Below are positions 38,601-48,900 of a stretch of DNA of 51,880 nucleotides, in pieces. A program made the translations under genes and the position numbers. Source of the DNA: Bacillus pumilus. Lineage in GTDB: Bacteria > Bacillota > Bacilli > Bacillales > Bacillaceae. The first letter of the stretch is position 1. Each line of letters begins with the position of its first letter. The notes below the pieces were generated by a model. That model was not told where the DNA came from. It was given only the letters and a program-made list of their open reading frames with translations, and did not search any database. The stretch covers positions 1 through 51,880 of the forward strand of contig NZ_NKHG01000017.1 of assembly GCF_002744245.1 (NCBI RefSeq). The letters run 5' to 3'.

Positions 38601-41600
38601 GCTTGGGAAGCGCTCGAGGATGCAGGCTGTGATCCTGACAGAATGGCTGGGAAAATTGGGGTTTATACAGGAACAAGTCCAAATCATGAGTGGCTGACGC
38701 GTTTTGCACACCAAATGGATGCAACAGAGCAATTCAGCGCCATGCTGTTAAATGATCGTGAGTTCTTTAGTACGCAGCTTTCTTATAAATTGAATTTACA
38801 CGGGCCGAGTGTGACGATGCAGACAGCTTGTTCGACCTCACTCGTGAATATTGGCGTGGCATGTCAGGCGTTATTGAATCAAGAATGTGATGCAGCGCTG
38901 GCAGGCGGTGTGACGGTCAGCTCGCCAGAAAATATTGGCTATATCTATCAAGATGGAATGATTCAATCAAAAGATGGCCATTGCCGTCCCTTTGACCAAG
39001 GGGCAAGCGGAACCATTTTCGGAGATGGAGCGGGGATTGTTCTATTAAAACGTTACGAAGATGCGGTAAGAGATGGCAGCCCGATTCATGCTGTCATCAA
39101 AGGGGTCGGTATGAACAATGATGGCAACCGGAAAGCTGGTTTTACAGCACCGAGTGTAGAAGGACAGGCAGAGGTTCTAAAAGAAACTTATGAAAAATCA
39201 GGCATAGACCCCGCTTCCATTGGTTATTTAGAAGCGCATGGAACGGGGACAAAAATGGGAGATCCAATTGAGGTGTCAGCACTTAGCCAAGTGTTCAAAG
39301 GAACTGAGCCGCTGACCATTCCAATCGGCTCTGTCAAAAGCAATGTCGGACACTTAAATAGTGCAGCAGGGATCGCAGGTCTGTTTAAAGCCATTTTGTC
39401 CATGCAACATAAAACGATTCCACCGACCATTCATTATGAGTCGCCAAATGAAGATATTCCTTTCAAGGATACACCGTTTTATGTGAATCAAAAGGCGCTG
39501 TATTGGAAGGAAACAGATGGGCCGAGAAGAGCTGGCATCAGTTCTTTCGGTATCGGCGGGACGAATGCTCATATGATCATAGAAGAAGGAATAAAGGCCA
39601 AGAAAAGCCCAGCTTCTAAGCAAAAACAGCTGCTCGTCTTATCTGCAAAAACCGATACAGCTTTAGCGGCAATGACAGATCAATTAAAGCAGTATGTGCT
39701 GGAACATCCTCAAGTTCCGCTCGAAGATATCGCTTATACATTGCGCTACGGCAGAAAGCAATTTTCGTACCGTAAAGCAATCGTGCTCTCGTCTGCTGAT
39801 GATTGGCGGCAACAAAAACAAATCGAAACCAGTGTGTTCCGAAGCAAAAAATGGCGTAAAGCTACATTTATGTTTTCGGGTCAAGGCGCTCAATATGCTG
39901 GGATGATGCGCGGATTATACGAGGCAGAACCAGTATTCAAATGGGAAGTAGATAGGTGCTTTAAATATGTACTGGAAACAGAGCAAGTTGATTTAAAGGC
40001 AGTTGTTTTTTCAGAGGATCATGAAACAAACCAGGACATCACAAAAACGTCAAATGCTCAGCCGCTTCTCTTCATTTTTGAATATGCATTAGCAAAAATG
40101 CTGCAGCATAGTGGTGTTGAGCCGGAATCTATGATTGGACATAGTATTGGCGAATACGTTGCCGCTTGCTTGTCAGGTGTCTTCTCATTGGAATCTGCTT
40201 TAACACTCGTTATGGCAAGAGGCAGATTGATGCAAGGCATGGAAAAAGGCGCCATGCTTAGTGTGCAGCTATCGGAGACAGAGCTTACTTTGATGATGGA
40301 TGAATCGCTTTCTATTGCTGCTGTCAATGCGAAAGACCTTTGTGTCGTTTCTGGGAAGGAAGAGCATGTGGCCGCTTTTGAAAAGAAGCTACAAGACAAA
40401 GGGATCGTCACGAGGAAGCTGCATACTTCCCATGCTTTTCATTCATATATGATGGAGCCGATGCTGGAGGAGTTTCATCAACTCGTAGAGCAAGTGGAAC
40501 TGCATGAGCCGGCGATTCCGTTCATCTCAAATGTGACAGGCACATGGGCGAAAAGCGAAGAGGTGACGACAGCGTCTTATTGGACGAATCACCTTCGCGG
40601 AACTGTTCGGTTTCATGATGGCTTATCTCAGCTATTCACCGATGAAGTACTAGCACTCATTGAGGTAGGACCTGGAAACAGCTTGACGGCATTAGCGAAA
40701 CGTCATGAAAACAAAGAACATCATCATGATGTGCTGAATATGGTGAGGCATGCACGAGAACAAGCTGATGATCATGCGTATTTCTTAAAGCGAATAGGAG
40801 AGTTATGGGCAGGCGGCTACGAGGTCAAGGCGCAGCAAAATCCGACACAAGAGGAGCGTCAGTTTGTATCGTTGCCAACCTATCCATTCGAACGTAAACG
40901 ATATTGGATTGATGCAGGAAAGCCAGCCTCTCCGCAGCTATCAGCCCCTAAGGAAACGAAGAAGAAAGAGATGGGAGAATGGTTCTATCTTCCTTCGTGG
41001 GAGCAGCAGCCGCTAGAACCAGTATTTGAACAAGAAGCAGAAGACCAAACATGGCTCATTTTCCGAGAGCAGGATGCCTTTCATGAACTGTTTACACAAT
41101 CATTCATCCAACACGGTATTAAGGTCATTTCTGTCACAAAGGGTGAAGTTTACCAAGATAAAGGTCAGTCGTTTACGATCAATCCGGCAGAAGGCCAGCA
41201 CTATCGAAACATGCTAGATTCATTGTCTAATAGCGGTGTCAATATCGCTCGTATCCTGCATTTATGGGAAGCGGCGAAAGAAGATACCACTGCCAGTCGC
41301 CAAACTGCTTTTCAGACGCACATTGAAAAAGGCTATTACAGTTTAATTTTCCTATCCCAAGCCATTGCTGCACAAAAAAATATTCGAGAATGTCGTCTGT
41401 TTACTGTCACTAGCGGGATTCAGCCAGTCACAGGGCATGAGATGATTTATGCAGAGAAAAGTGCAATGCTTGGACCGTGTAAAGTCATTTCACAGGAATA
41501 CCACCATATCAAATGCTGGAATATTGATGTGGAGGACGTGCCAGAGGTGATGTCTTGGAAGGAACAAGCACTTGTCGATCTGATTGTTCAGGAAATCATG

Positions 41601-42920
41601 CAGCCTGGAAAGGACCAGCTTGTGGCGTATCGCAATCGTCAACGCTGGGTGCAGAGCTACAAACGTTTGCCGCTGCAAAAAGAGGATGGGCTCCCCAACA
41701 TGATCAGGCCAAATGGTGTGTATCTTATTACAGGCGGTTTAGGAGGCATCGGGTTTGTCCTATCAAAGATGCTGGCGAAAGAAGGAAACGTCCATCTTTA
41801 TTTAACAGGAAGAACGGCATTGCCGCCAAGAGACGAATGGGCGTCATATACTCATCAAGAGAATGCGGATGAAGGGATGCGTACGAGAATTGAGAAAGTA
41901 CTTGAGCTCGAACGATTAGGTGCAACAGTTGAAGCGATGCAGGCGAATGCAGGAGATCTTGATCAGATGAAGCATGTATTTAGTGCCATTCGCAAAAAGC
42001 ATGGCGGCGTTCATGGTGTGTTCCATGCCGCAGGATTGCCAGGCAGTACATCCTTCCTGGCGATCAAAGATATACCTTCTACACTTGCGCAGGGAGAGGA
42101 TCAATTCCAATCAAAGGTGAGAGGGCTTGATGTGCTAGAGCAGTTGTTAGATCAAGAGCAAGCGGATTTTTGTCTGCTCTTTTCATCCATTAGTGCATTA
42201 CTTGGTGGCTTAGGATTCTCTGCTTACTCAGCGGCTAACTTATATATGGATGCATTTGCAGCTAGACTCAATCAAAATAGTCAAACCCCATGGATGTGTG
42301 TGAACTGGGATGCGTGGAATTTCTGGGGTGAGCTAGAATCGACCATTGGTGAATCAATTAATGAGCTAGCAATTTTACCAGAAGAGGGTGCCGAGCTGTT
42401 TCAATATGTTCTTTCTAATCGACAAAATCGACAAAATCGACACATACTCGTGTCGACAGGAATTCTTAATGAACGGATAGAACAATGGCTGTCACTAGAG
42501 TCGAAGGCCGCAGAGAGTGAGGATTCATATGAGGTGTCTAAGCACGAAAGGCCAGAGCTGAGCAATCCGTATGTGGCCCCTCGAAATGAAACTGAAAAAG
42601 CGATCTGTCAAGTATGGCAGGACTTTATGGGCATGGAACAGGTGGGGATTCACGACAACTTCTTTGATCTCGGTGCAAGCTCGCTTGATATTGTTCAAGT
42701 CACCAACCGGTTAAATCAAGCACTCCAAACGAATGAAGCGGTTGTTACGTTGTTTACGTACCCTTCTGTCGCAGAGCTAGCGAAATATATCCAACCTTCT
42801 GATGAATCGAAGGAAGAATCGATGGAAGAAGAACTAGCCGTCGTCACATCAGGTGATCGAAGAGCTCGTTTTAAACAGCAACGGAATAAAAGATTGAGAG
42901 GCGGAATCGAGAATGAATGA
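35670..42920 (+). CDS. amiL: Type I PKS AmiL: KS-AT(degenerate)-ACP-KS-AT-KR-ACP
   Basis: This protein has two modules in 2416 residues. Module one has KS (Cys181), a degenerate AT (about 515-755) and ACP (Ser825 in GATSLD), with no KR. Module two has KS (Cys1054), AT (GHSIGE, Ser1492; SHAFH, malonyl-type), KR (about 2010-2205; GGLGGIG, FSAYSAANLYMD) and ACP (GASSLD, Ser2338). Both KS domains keep HGTGT and N-(I/V)-GHL. In the product these modules give the C4a keto (consumed in ring closure) and the C6 position, which ends without oxygen after dehydration. A basic C-terminal tail (RRARFKQQRNKR) may dock AmiM. It follows amiK by 18 bases with GGGAGAA as binding site and overlaps amiM by 8 bases. 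Confidence 0.93.
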   Translation: MSDQEQWTESGLEIAVVGLAGTFPGAPDVQTFWENVSQGKESVTFFTDEELKAAGVDETLLKRPDYVKAKPYLQDAASFDADFFGYSPREASIMDPQIRLMHECTWHALEDAGYEPERYDGLIGLYAGASSNLSWMGQHMSSLGKNEDVFQIMHLNDPSFASRVAYKLNLKGPSVSVQTACSTSLVAIHMACQGLIGGECDLALAGGVTLHQPQITGYQYQEGMIYSPDGHCRPFDEKAKGTIFGEGAGVVALKRLKDAIEDGDFIYAVVKGSATNNDGSNKVGYTAPSVSGQASVIESALEMAETEPETISYIEAHGTGTPVGDPIEIEALTRAFQTDQQGFCRIGSVKANIGHLDAASGVAGFIKTVMMLHHRQFAPMPHFDKPNHRISFNQTPFYVGTDKEEWKASHLPRRAGVSAFGIGGANAHVVLEEAKPRKAHSPAPSKELIVLSARSKHDLKNMIKNLKEYVSSHHELSIGQAAYTLQSGRRAFQYRKTFACSTRDELLEQLHDLNEETLGRERVLFKRVRMRLSGYDEAGLQEYIKLYKKDSSFKKEVDRSIRLIQSVLPMAKDQLFQTKQHISEGQAEVAMLIMTSAFSNQLRTLGIEPDVWSGEGSGVWTALCVAGGLELTEAASILYHLNETQTMDKWLATLPQKTLHQPVYIQQTGEELTTFHPASAKRFLDMDNTVNPSAIDQESAALIIDLSMKQGIKVKKGADKTTETLDGDILQIAGVLWEMGIDLSFPLTEEKNRQRIPLPGYPFHKKDFSAQTKPIASTEPQKPEEKRVFSSLASLQKDLHDIVQTHFGFDEMDDESPFFEFGATSLDISQLAVKISERINQQIDTVQLYRFATVASLSEYLFEEQTEREETPASLPAKITSQEYADIAIVGMAGRFPGASSLEDFWQRLVNGDEMIHFFTEEELKKAGLDAAVYQHPNFIGAKGRLQDIEGFDADFFNYSAREAELMDPQFRLLHECAWEALEDAGCDPDRMAGKIGVYTGTSPNHEWLTRFAHQMDATEQFSAMLLNDREFFSTQLSYKLNLHGPSVTMQTACSTSLVNIGVACQALLNQECDAALAGGVTVSSPENIGYIYQDGMIQSKDGHCRPFDQGASGTIFGDGAGIVLLKRYEDAVRDGSPIHAVIKGVGMNNDGNRKAGFTAPSVEGQAEVLKETYEKSGIDPASIGYLEAHGTGTKMGDPIEVSALSQVFKGTEPLTIPIGSVKSNVGHLNSAAGIAGLFKAILSMQHKTIPPTIHYESPNEDIPFKDTPFYVNQKALYWKETDGPRRAGISSFGIGGTNAHMIIEEGIKAKKSPASKQKQLLVLSAKTDTALAAMTDQLKQYVLEHPQVPLEDIAYTLRYGRKQFSYRKAIVLSSADDWRQQKQIETSVFRSKKWRKATFMFSGQGAQYAGMMRGLYEAEPVFKWEVDRCFKYVLETEQVDLKAVVFSEDHETNQDITKTSNAQPLLFIFEYALAKMLQHSGVEPESMIGHSIGEYVAACLSGVFSLESALTLVMARGRLMQGMEKGAMLSVQLSETELTLMMDESLSIAAVNAKDLCVVSGKEEHVAAFEKKLQDKGIVTRKLHTSHAFHSYMMEPMLEEFHQLVEQVELHEPAIPFISNVTGTWAKSEEVTTASYWTNHLRGTVRFHDGLSQLFTDEVLALIEVGPGNSLTALAKRHENKEHHHDVLNMVRHAREQADDHAYFLKRIGELWAGGYEVKAQQNPTQEERQFVSLPTYPFERKRYWIDAGKPASPQLSAPKETKKKEMGEWFYLPSWEQQPLEPVFEQEAEDQTWLIFREQDAFHELFTQSFIQHGIKVISVTKGEVYQDKGQSFTINPAEGQHYRNMLDSLSNSGVNIARILHLWEAAKEDTTASRQTAFQTHIEKGYYSLIFLSQAIAAQKNIRECRLFTVTSGIQPVTGHEMIYAEKSAMLGPCKVISQEYHHIKCWNIDVEDVPEVMSWKEQALVDLIVQEIMQPGKDQLVAYRNRQRWVQSYKRLPLQKEDGLPNMIRPNGVYLITGGLGGIGFVLSKMLAKEGNVHLYLTGRTALPPRDEWASYTHQENADEGMRTRIEKVLELERLGATVEAMQANAGDLDQMKHVFSAIRKKHGGVHGVFHAAGLPGSTSFLAIKDIPSTLAQGEDQFQSKVRGLDVLEQLLDQEQADFCLLFSSISALLGGLGFSAYSAANLYMDAFAARLNQNSQTPWMCVNWDAWNFWGELESTIGESINELAILPEEGAELFQYVLSNRQNRQNRHILVSTGILNERIEQWLSLESKAAESEDSYEVSKHERPELSNPYVAPRNETEKAICQVWQDFMGMEQVGIHDNFFDLGASSLDIVQVTNRLNQALQTNEAVVTLFTYPSVAELAKYIQPSDESKEESMEEELAVVTSGDRRARFKQQRNKRLRGGIENE
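37210..37930 (+). other. Degenerate acyltransferase domain (AT0) in AmiL module one
   Basis: Between KS1 and ACP1 lies a stretch of about 240 residues that still aligns with AT domains (ending VAGG/LELTEAASIL, then LPGYPFHKKDF as post-AT linker) but has lost the active site. FSGQG is gone, GHSIGE reads GEGSGV with Gly616 in place of the nucleophile Ser, and SHAFH is absent. The frame is intact. The ACP of this module must therefore be loaded by another AT. Confidence 0.85.
42418..42444 (+). repeat. Three tandem copies of a 9-base unit in amiL
   Basis: The unit AATCGACAA occurs three times (last copy ends in C), encoding an N-R-Q repeat in the linker between KR and the last ACP. Being in frame, changes in copy number would only lengthen or shorten the linker. 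Confidence 0.85.
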
Positions 42921-45900
42921 TACAACGAATCACTATCATGGCGCAGAAATTGCTGTTATCGGTCTTGCAGGTCGTTTTCCAGGTGCCAAAAACGTAGAAG
43001 AATACTGGGAGAATCTGAAAAAAGGGAAGGAAACGATCTCCTTTTTTACAGAGGAGGAATTACGGCGTGAAGGTACAGATGAAGCCTTATTAAAAAACCC
43101 CCGGTTCGTCAAAGCGAAAGGGATGCTTGATGATGTCGATTTGTTTGATGCAGATTTCTTTGACTATACACCAAAGGAAGCGGCTATGATGGACCCGCAG
43201 TTCAGACTGTTTCATGAATGTGTCTGGACGGCGCTTGAGGATGCTGGTTACGACCCATTTGAATACAAAGGTCAAATTGGTCTTTATACAGGTGCAGGAA
43301 TCAATACAGAATGGGTCATGAGAGCACTTCAAGGTGCTGTGCAGGGCGAGGACTCGAAAACACTAGAAGCCGCTGTTCTGAATATGCGTGACTATTTGGC
43401 CACGATGATCTCATATAAATTAAATCTGAAGGGACCGAGTATGGTGGTGCAAACCGCCTGCTCGACCTCTATGGTATCGATTCACTTGGCAGTTCAAGCT
43501 TTATTAAGTGGAGACTGTCATATGGCTGTTGCAGGCGGCGTTTCCATTCGTCTGCCGCAAAAATCGGGCTATCTCTATCAAGAAGGCATGATTCATTCAT
43601 CTGATGGACATTGCCGTGTGTTTGATAATAAAGCTGATGGAACCGTTTTTGGCGATGGCGCAGGAGCTGTCATTTTGAAAAATTTAGAGGATGCCATTGA
43701 AGACGGCGACCATATTTATGCTGTAATTAAAGGATCGTCTATTAATAATGACGGAAATAGAAAAGTAGGGTATACAGCTCCAAGTACCAAAGGTCAAGTA
43801 TCAGCTATTAAAACAGCACTCCGAATGGCGGAGGTCGAGCCTGAAACCATTTCTTACATTGAAGCACATGGGACCGGTACAACACTTGGAGACCCCATTG
43901 AAATTGAAGCACTCAAGCAAGCATTTGATACAGATAAAAAAGGGTTTTGCCGCATTGGCTCAGTGAAATCAAATGTCGGTCATTTGAATGATGCTTCAGG
44001 TGTCGCCGGCTTTATTAAAACAGTCTTAAGCTTAAAGCATCAAGTGATTCCGCCGACGATTCATTTTGAAACACCGAATGAAAAAATTGAATTTGCAGAT
44101 TCACCTTTCGTTGTGAACACAGACTTAACGCCATGGGGTGAGCAAGCAACTCCTCGCCGAGCGGGTGTAAGCTCATTTGGGATTGGTGGAACAAATGCGC
44201 ATGTCATTTTAGAAGAAGCACCGAATACACGTGTAGCAGCAGATGAGACTGGTGATAGTGAACTTCTTTTATTATCTGCAAAAACACCAGCCGCCCTTGA
44301 GAAAATGACGGACCGCCTTGCAGACTATTTCCTTCAGCATCAGCAGCATGTCCGTTTAGCAGATGTCGCTTATACGCTCCAAACAGGGCGCCATCATTTT
44401 CCGCATAAACGTGTCATCCTTGGAAGTGACACAGCTGACATGTTACAGGCACTGAATCAAAGGTCAAAAGAGGTGGTCAAGACAGTCAGTTCTCAAACAT
44501 CGAGCCGGCCTGTCATCTTTCTTTTCCCAGGCCAAGGATCTCAGTATGTGGACATGGGGCGTCAGCTTTATGATAAGTATCCAGTCTTTAAGGAAGCGCT
44601 GGATCAATGCTTTAACCAATTCAAACAGCATATCTCAATTGACCCATTCAGTATTTTATTTTCAACAGAAGCAAGTCAAGACCGCCAGCTGATCAATCAA
44701 ACAGAATATACGCAGCCCCTGCTGTTTAGCGTTGAATATGCTTTAGCTAAATTATTGATTCATTTTGGGATTAAACCTCAGGCGATGATCGGTCATAGTA
44801 TCGGAGAATACACAGCAGCTGCCGTGTCAGGTTTACTATCTGTAGAAGATGCCATAGATCTTGTGTCTTATCGTGGACAACTCATTAGTCAGCTTCCGAA
44901 AGGCTCTATGCTGAGTGTTCCTTTGAGTGAACAGAAGGTGTTGCCATATTTGACAGAAGAGCTTTCACTCGCAGCAGTAAATGGTCCTGAGTTATGTGTC
45001 ATTTCAGGTGAGACGCCAGCCATTGATGCACTTGCTGAGAAGCTAGAGGCTGCTGGACATGGGTGTAGAAAGCTTCACACCTCTCATGCCTTTCATTCCA
45101 AAATGATGGATGACATACTTCCATCATTCAAAGAGAGATTAGCTGCGTATCAATTGAATGCACCATCTATCCCATACATTTCTAACGTCACAGGTACGTG
45201 GGTCGAAAAGGAAGAGGTGCAAGATCCGGCATACTGGGCTGATCACTTGCGGCAAGCGGTTCGTTTCCGTGATGGAGCAGAGACCTTACTTACTGAGCTT
45301 GATCCGATTTTCATTGAAGTCGGACCGGGGAATACGTTAAGTGCCTTTATTCGTCAAGTCTCTAAGGAACACCCACAGCAGCCAATTCCATTGATGCGTC
45401 ATCCGAAAGAAGAGGCAGCAGACGATCGCTATCTTTTGAGCAGACTGGGTGACATTTGGCTACAAGGAGTGCCGATTGACTGGACGAAGTTAAGACAACA
45501 TAAATCAAACCAAAAAGTGTCCCTGCCAACCTATCCGTTTGAACGACAAAGATATTGGATCGACAAGGTAGATACATCGGCACTATCCTCGTCTTCAGGT
45601 GTTCAAATGGTTGTGCCGAAGGAAAACAAGGGAGAGGAAATAGAAGAAAGCAATCAAGGACAAGCCATTGCAACAAGCGACATTGAAGCAACACTAAAGC
45701 GTATGTGGAAGGACATTTTAGGAATAGAAAAGGTGGAAAGGGACGATCATTTCTTTGAACTTGGTGGACATTCGTTAAATGCGACCGGTCTCATTTCTCA
45801 AATTCACAAGGAATTTGGTGTGGAGCTAACTCTCACAGACATGTTCAACAATCCGACGATTGAAAAGCTTCAAGCATTCATTGAAAAGGCAGAGAAGCAT

Positions 45901-48900
45901 CAGTATTTCAAAATCGAACCGGTGGAACGGAAAGACACGTATCCATTATCTGCCGCTCAAAGACGAACATTTCTCATTCATCAGCGTATTGGTCAAGTCA
46001 CCTCGTACAACATGCCAATGGCACTTAGATGTAAAGGAGACATCGATGTTGAGCGCTTTGAACAGACCTTCAAGCAACTCATTGATCGCCATGAAACCTT
46101 GCGGACGACCTTTGAATTAAAAGATGGGGAACCTGTTCAGCGGGTGCATGATGATTTCCAGTTTGCCGTTGACATGACAGAAGCTAAGGAAGAGGAATTA
46201 GAAGCACAAATCGATGAATTCATTCGACCATTTGACTTAAAGGCTGCACCATTGATCCGTGTACGGTTTGTCAAAATCGCAACAGCTGATCATCTATTAC
46301 TAGTCGATATGCACAATATTGTCGCTGATGGTGCGAGCATGAACATCTTTATTAAAGAATTTACTGAGCTTTATCGCGGAGAAACCTTGCCGGAACTTAC
46401 TGTTCAATATAAGGATTATGCTGAATGGCAGGACAAGTATTTCCGCAGCGAGATGTTTCAAAAGCAGCAGAATTATTGGAAGGAGCAAATTGGTTCAAAC
46501 GTTCCGACCTTGACGATGCCATATGATTTTGAACGGAAGGAACAATCCTTCTTAGGAAGAGCAATTAAGTTTAACATTGAGCCGCACATCGTCGAAAAAA
46601 TTGAACAGTTAGCTGAACGATATCAGCTGACGAACAACGTCATCTTATTCCAGCTATATGGTCTGCTGCTCTCACGCTACGTCGATCAGGAGGAACTGAT
46701 TGTCGGTTCACTTGTTGCTGGCAGACGTCATGCAGATATTGAACATACAATTGGTATGTTTACGAACTTCCTGCCAATTAAACTAGAAATGGTACAAGAT
46801 GCATCCTTTACAGAGCAATTGGCTCAAACAAAGCAAGTACTGCTTGATGCATATGATCATCAAGAATATCCGTTTGACCAAATGGTCGAGCACCTGAATC
46901 CAAAAACAAAACCGCACCGAAATCCATTCTTTGATACGATGCTCATTTATCATAATGAGTACGATCCGAATATTAAAATTGAAGCCGATGGACTGACCTT
47001 TGAAACGCATGAGTTTGCAAAGGGAATTTCCAAGCTTGATATGAAAATGGATGTTGTCAGAGAGGTAACAGGCGAGTTAAAGTGCGTTCTGCAATACAAT
47101 CTTGCTTTGTTTGAGCATGAGACGATGCAGGCTTTCGTAACGCATTTTCAGCACTTGGTCGAACAGGCTGTTCAAGCCCCAGATCAATTGCTCAAGGATT
47201 TCGATGTGCTTTCAGAGGAAGAAGAAAGAGTAGCAAAAGAGAAAAGAGAACGAGCAGAGAAAAAAGCACCACTTGTGCTGGCAGTCAGCTCAACGTTTAC
47301 AGCAGATCCGGTCGCTCCTTACATTCAGTACTGGGCGAAACAGTTTGATGTGCAGCTCGATGTTCAATTTGCACCGTATGGGCAGGTTTATCAAGAGTTA
47401 TTAAATGAACAGAGCCTCATCTCTCAGAAGAAAAATGGAGCCAATCTTCTACTCATTCGTTTGGAGGATATCACTGGTCCAGCTCATGTATCACGTGAAG
47501 AAAAGAAAAAGCTCGCCTCAGAACATGCTGAAGAACTCGCAAACGTTCTAAAATTAAAAACGAAGCATAACCTATATTTTGTTGGCATTTTGCCAATGAG
47601 TAATGCTTTTAAAGATACCCTTCAAGACGTGGAACAAGAGTGGATCGACCAGTTATCTGATATTGACAATGTTCAGCTAATCGATTGCCGTCTGCTTGCT
47701 CAGCAATATCAGATTGAAGAGATGTTTGATGAAAAAGGAGAGCAAGCCGCGCATCTCCCATTTACGGAGGCTTTTTGTGGAGCAATTGGCACAAAAGTAG
47801 CGAGAGAGATTGTCGCATGGCAAGGTGTACCATTTAAAGTGGCTGCCATTGACTGCGATCATACGCTTTGGAGAGGTGTCGTTTCAGAAGATGGTGTGGA
47901 AGGCATCGACATCACGCCAGAACATCAAACGCTCCAACGTTTCTTAAAACAAAAGCAACAAGAAGGGTTGCTGCTTGTCTTAAGCAGCAGGAACAATGAC
48001 GAAGATGTGTGGTGTGTATTTGAAAACCATCCTGATATGATCTTGCAAAAAGAAGATATTGTCGATTGGCGGATCAATTGGGAAAGTAAACCGGCCCAAC
48101 TAAAAGAAATGGCAGATTCACTGAATCTTTCATTATCTCAGTTTATTTTCTTAGATGATGACCCAGCGCAGTGTATGCGTATGAATGAAGTATTACCAGA
48201 AGTGATGACATTGCTGTTACCTGCCAATGAAAAAGCTATTCCGTTGTTTGTCGAGCATGCTTGGGCATTTGACCGTTATGATGTCACCGATGAAGATAGA
48301 GGGCGAACAACGAGCTACAAGGCTGAAAAAGCTCGTCAAAAAGAGCAAGCAGAGTCGCCATCAATGGAGCAATTTTTGCAAAATTTGAATTTGAACATGA
48401 GCGTAACAGAATGGAAAGAGCAGCACCTTGCCCGCGTGGCACAAATGAGCAGTCGCATTAACCAGTTCCGTTTAAACGATCAGCGCTTTGATGAACAGCA
48501 GCTGAGAGAGCAGATGGAGAACGAGCATGTTCAGGGCTGGATCATTGAGGCAGCGGATCGCTTCAGTCATGAAGGGGTTGTAGGAGTCATCTTGGCGCAT
48601 CGAACAAATAAAACCTTAAATATTGATGCATGGATGCTGAGCTGCCGTGCGCTAGGGAAAGGGATTGAGCAAAAATGTCTGACATGGCTCGCAGAATATA
48701 GCCGTCAGCACCAACTTTCCACCATTGAATTTTCGTTTACACCTACTGGACGTAATCAGCTATTTAAGACATTTATGGAAGAGCATCAGATGCAGGAGAT
48801 AGAGGGGCAGCAAACATATCGAATACAAGTGAAGGATATCGATTCATATAGTGATCACATTCAGATCGTCAATCAATTGTCACCTCTAAAGCACTCAAGT

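Noticed and set aside
35670..42920. A trans-AT polyketide system
   Set aside because: AmiI, AmiK, AmiL module two and AmiM all have AT domains with a nucleophile Ser, and no stand-alone AT gene is present. Only one module lacks AT function.
45362..45694. 110-codon minus-strand frame inside amiM, and many similar frames opposite the megasynthase genes
   Set aside because: These are antisense shadows of long coding regions and show no protein features of their own.
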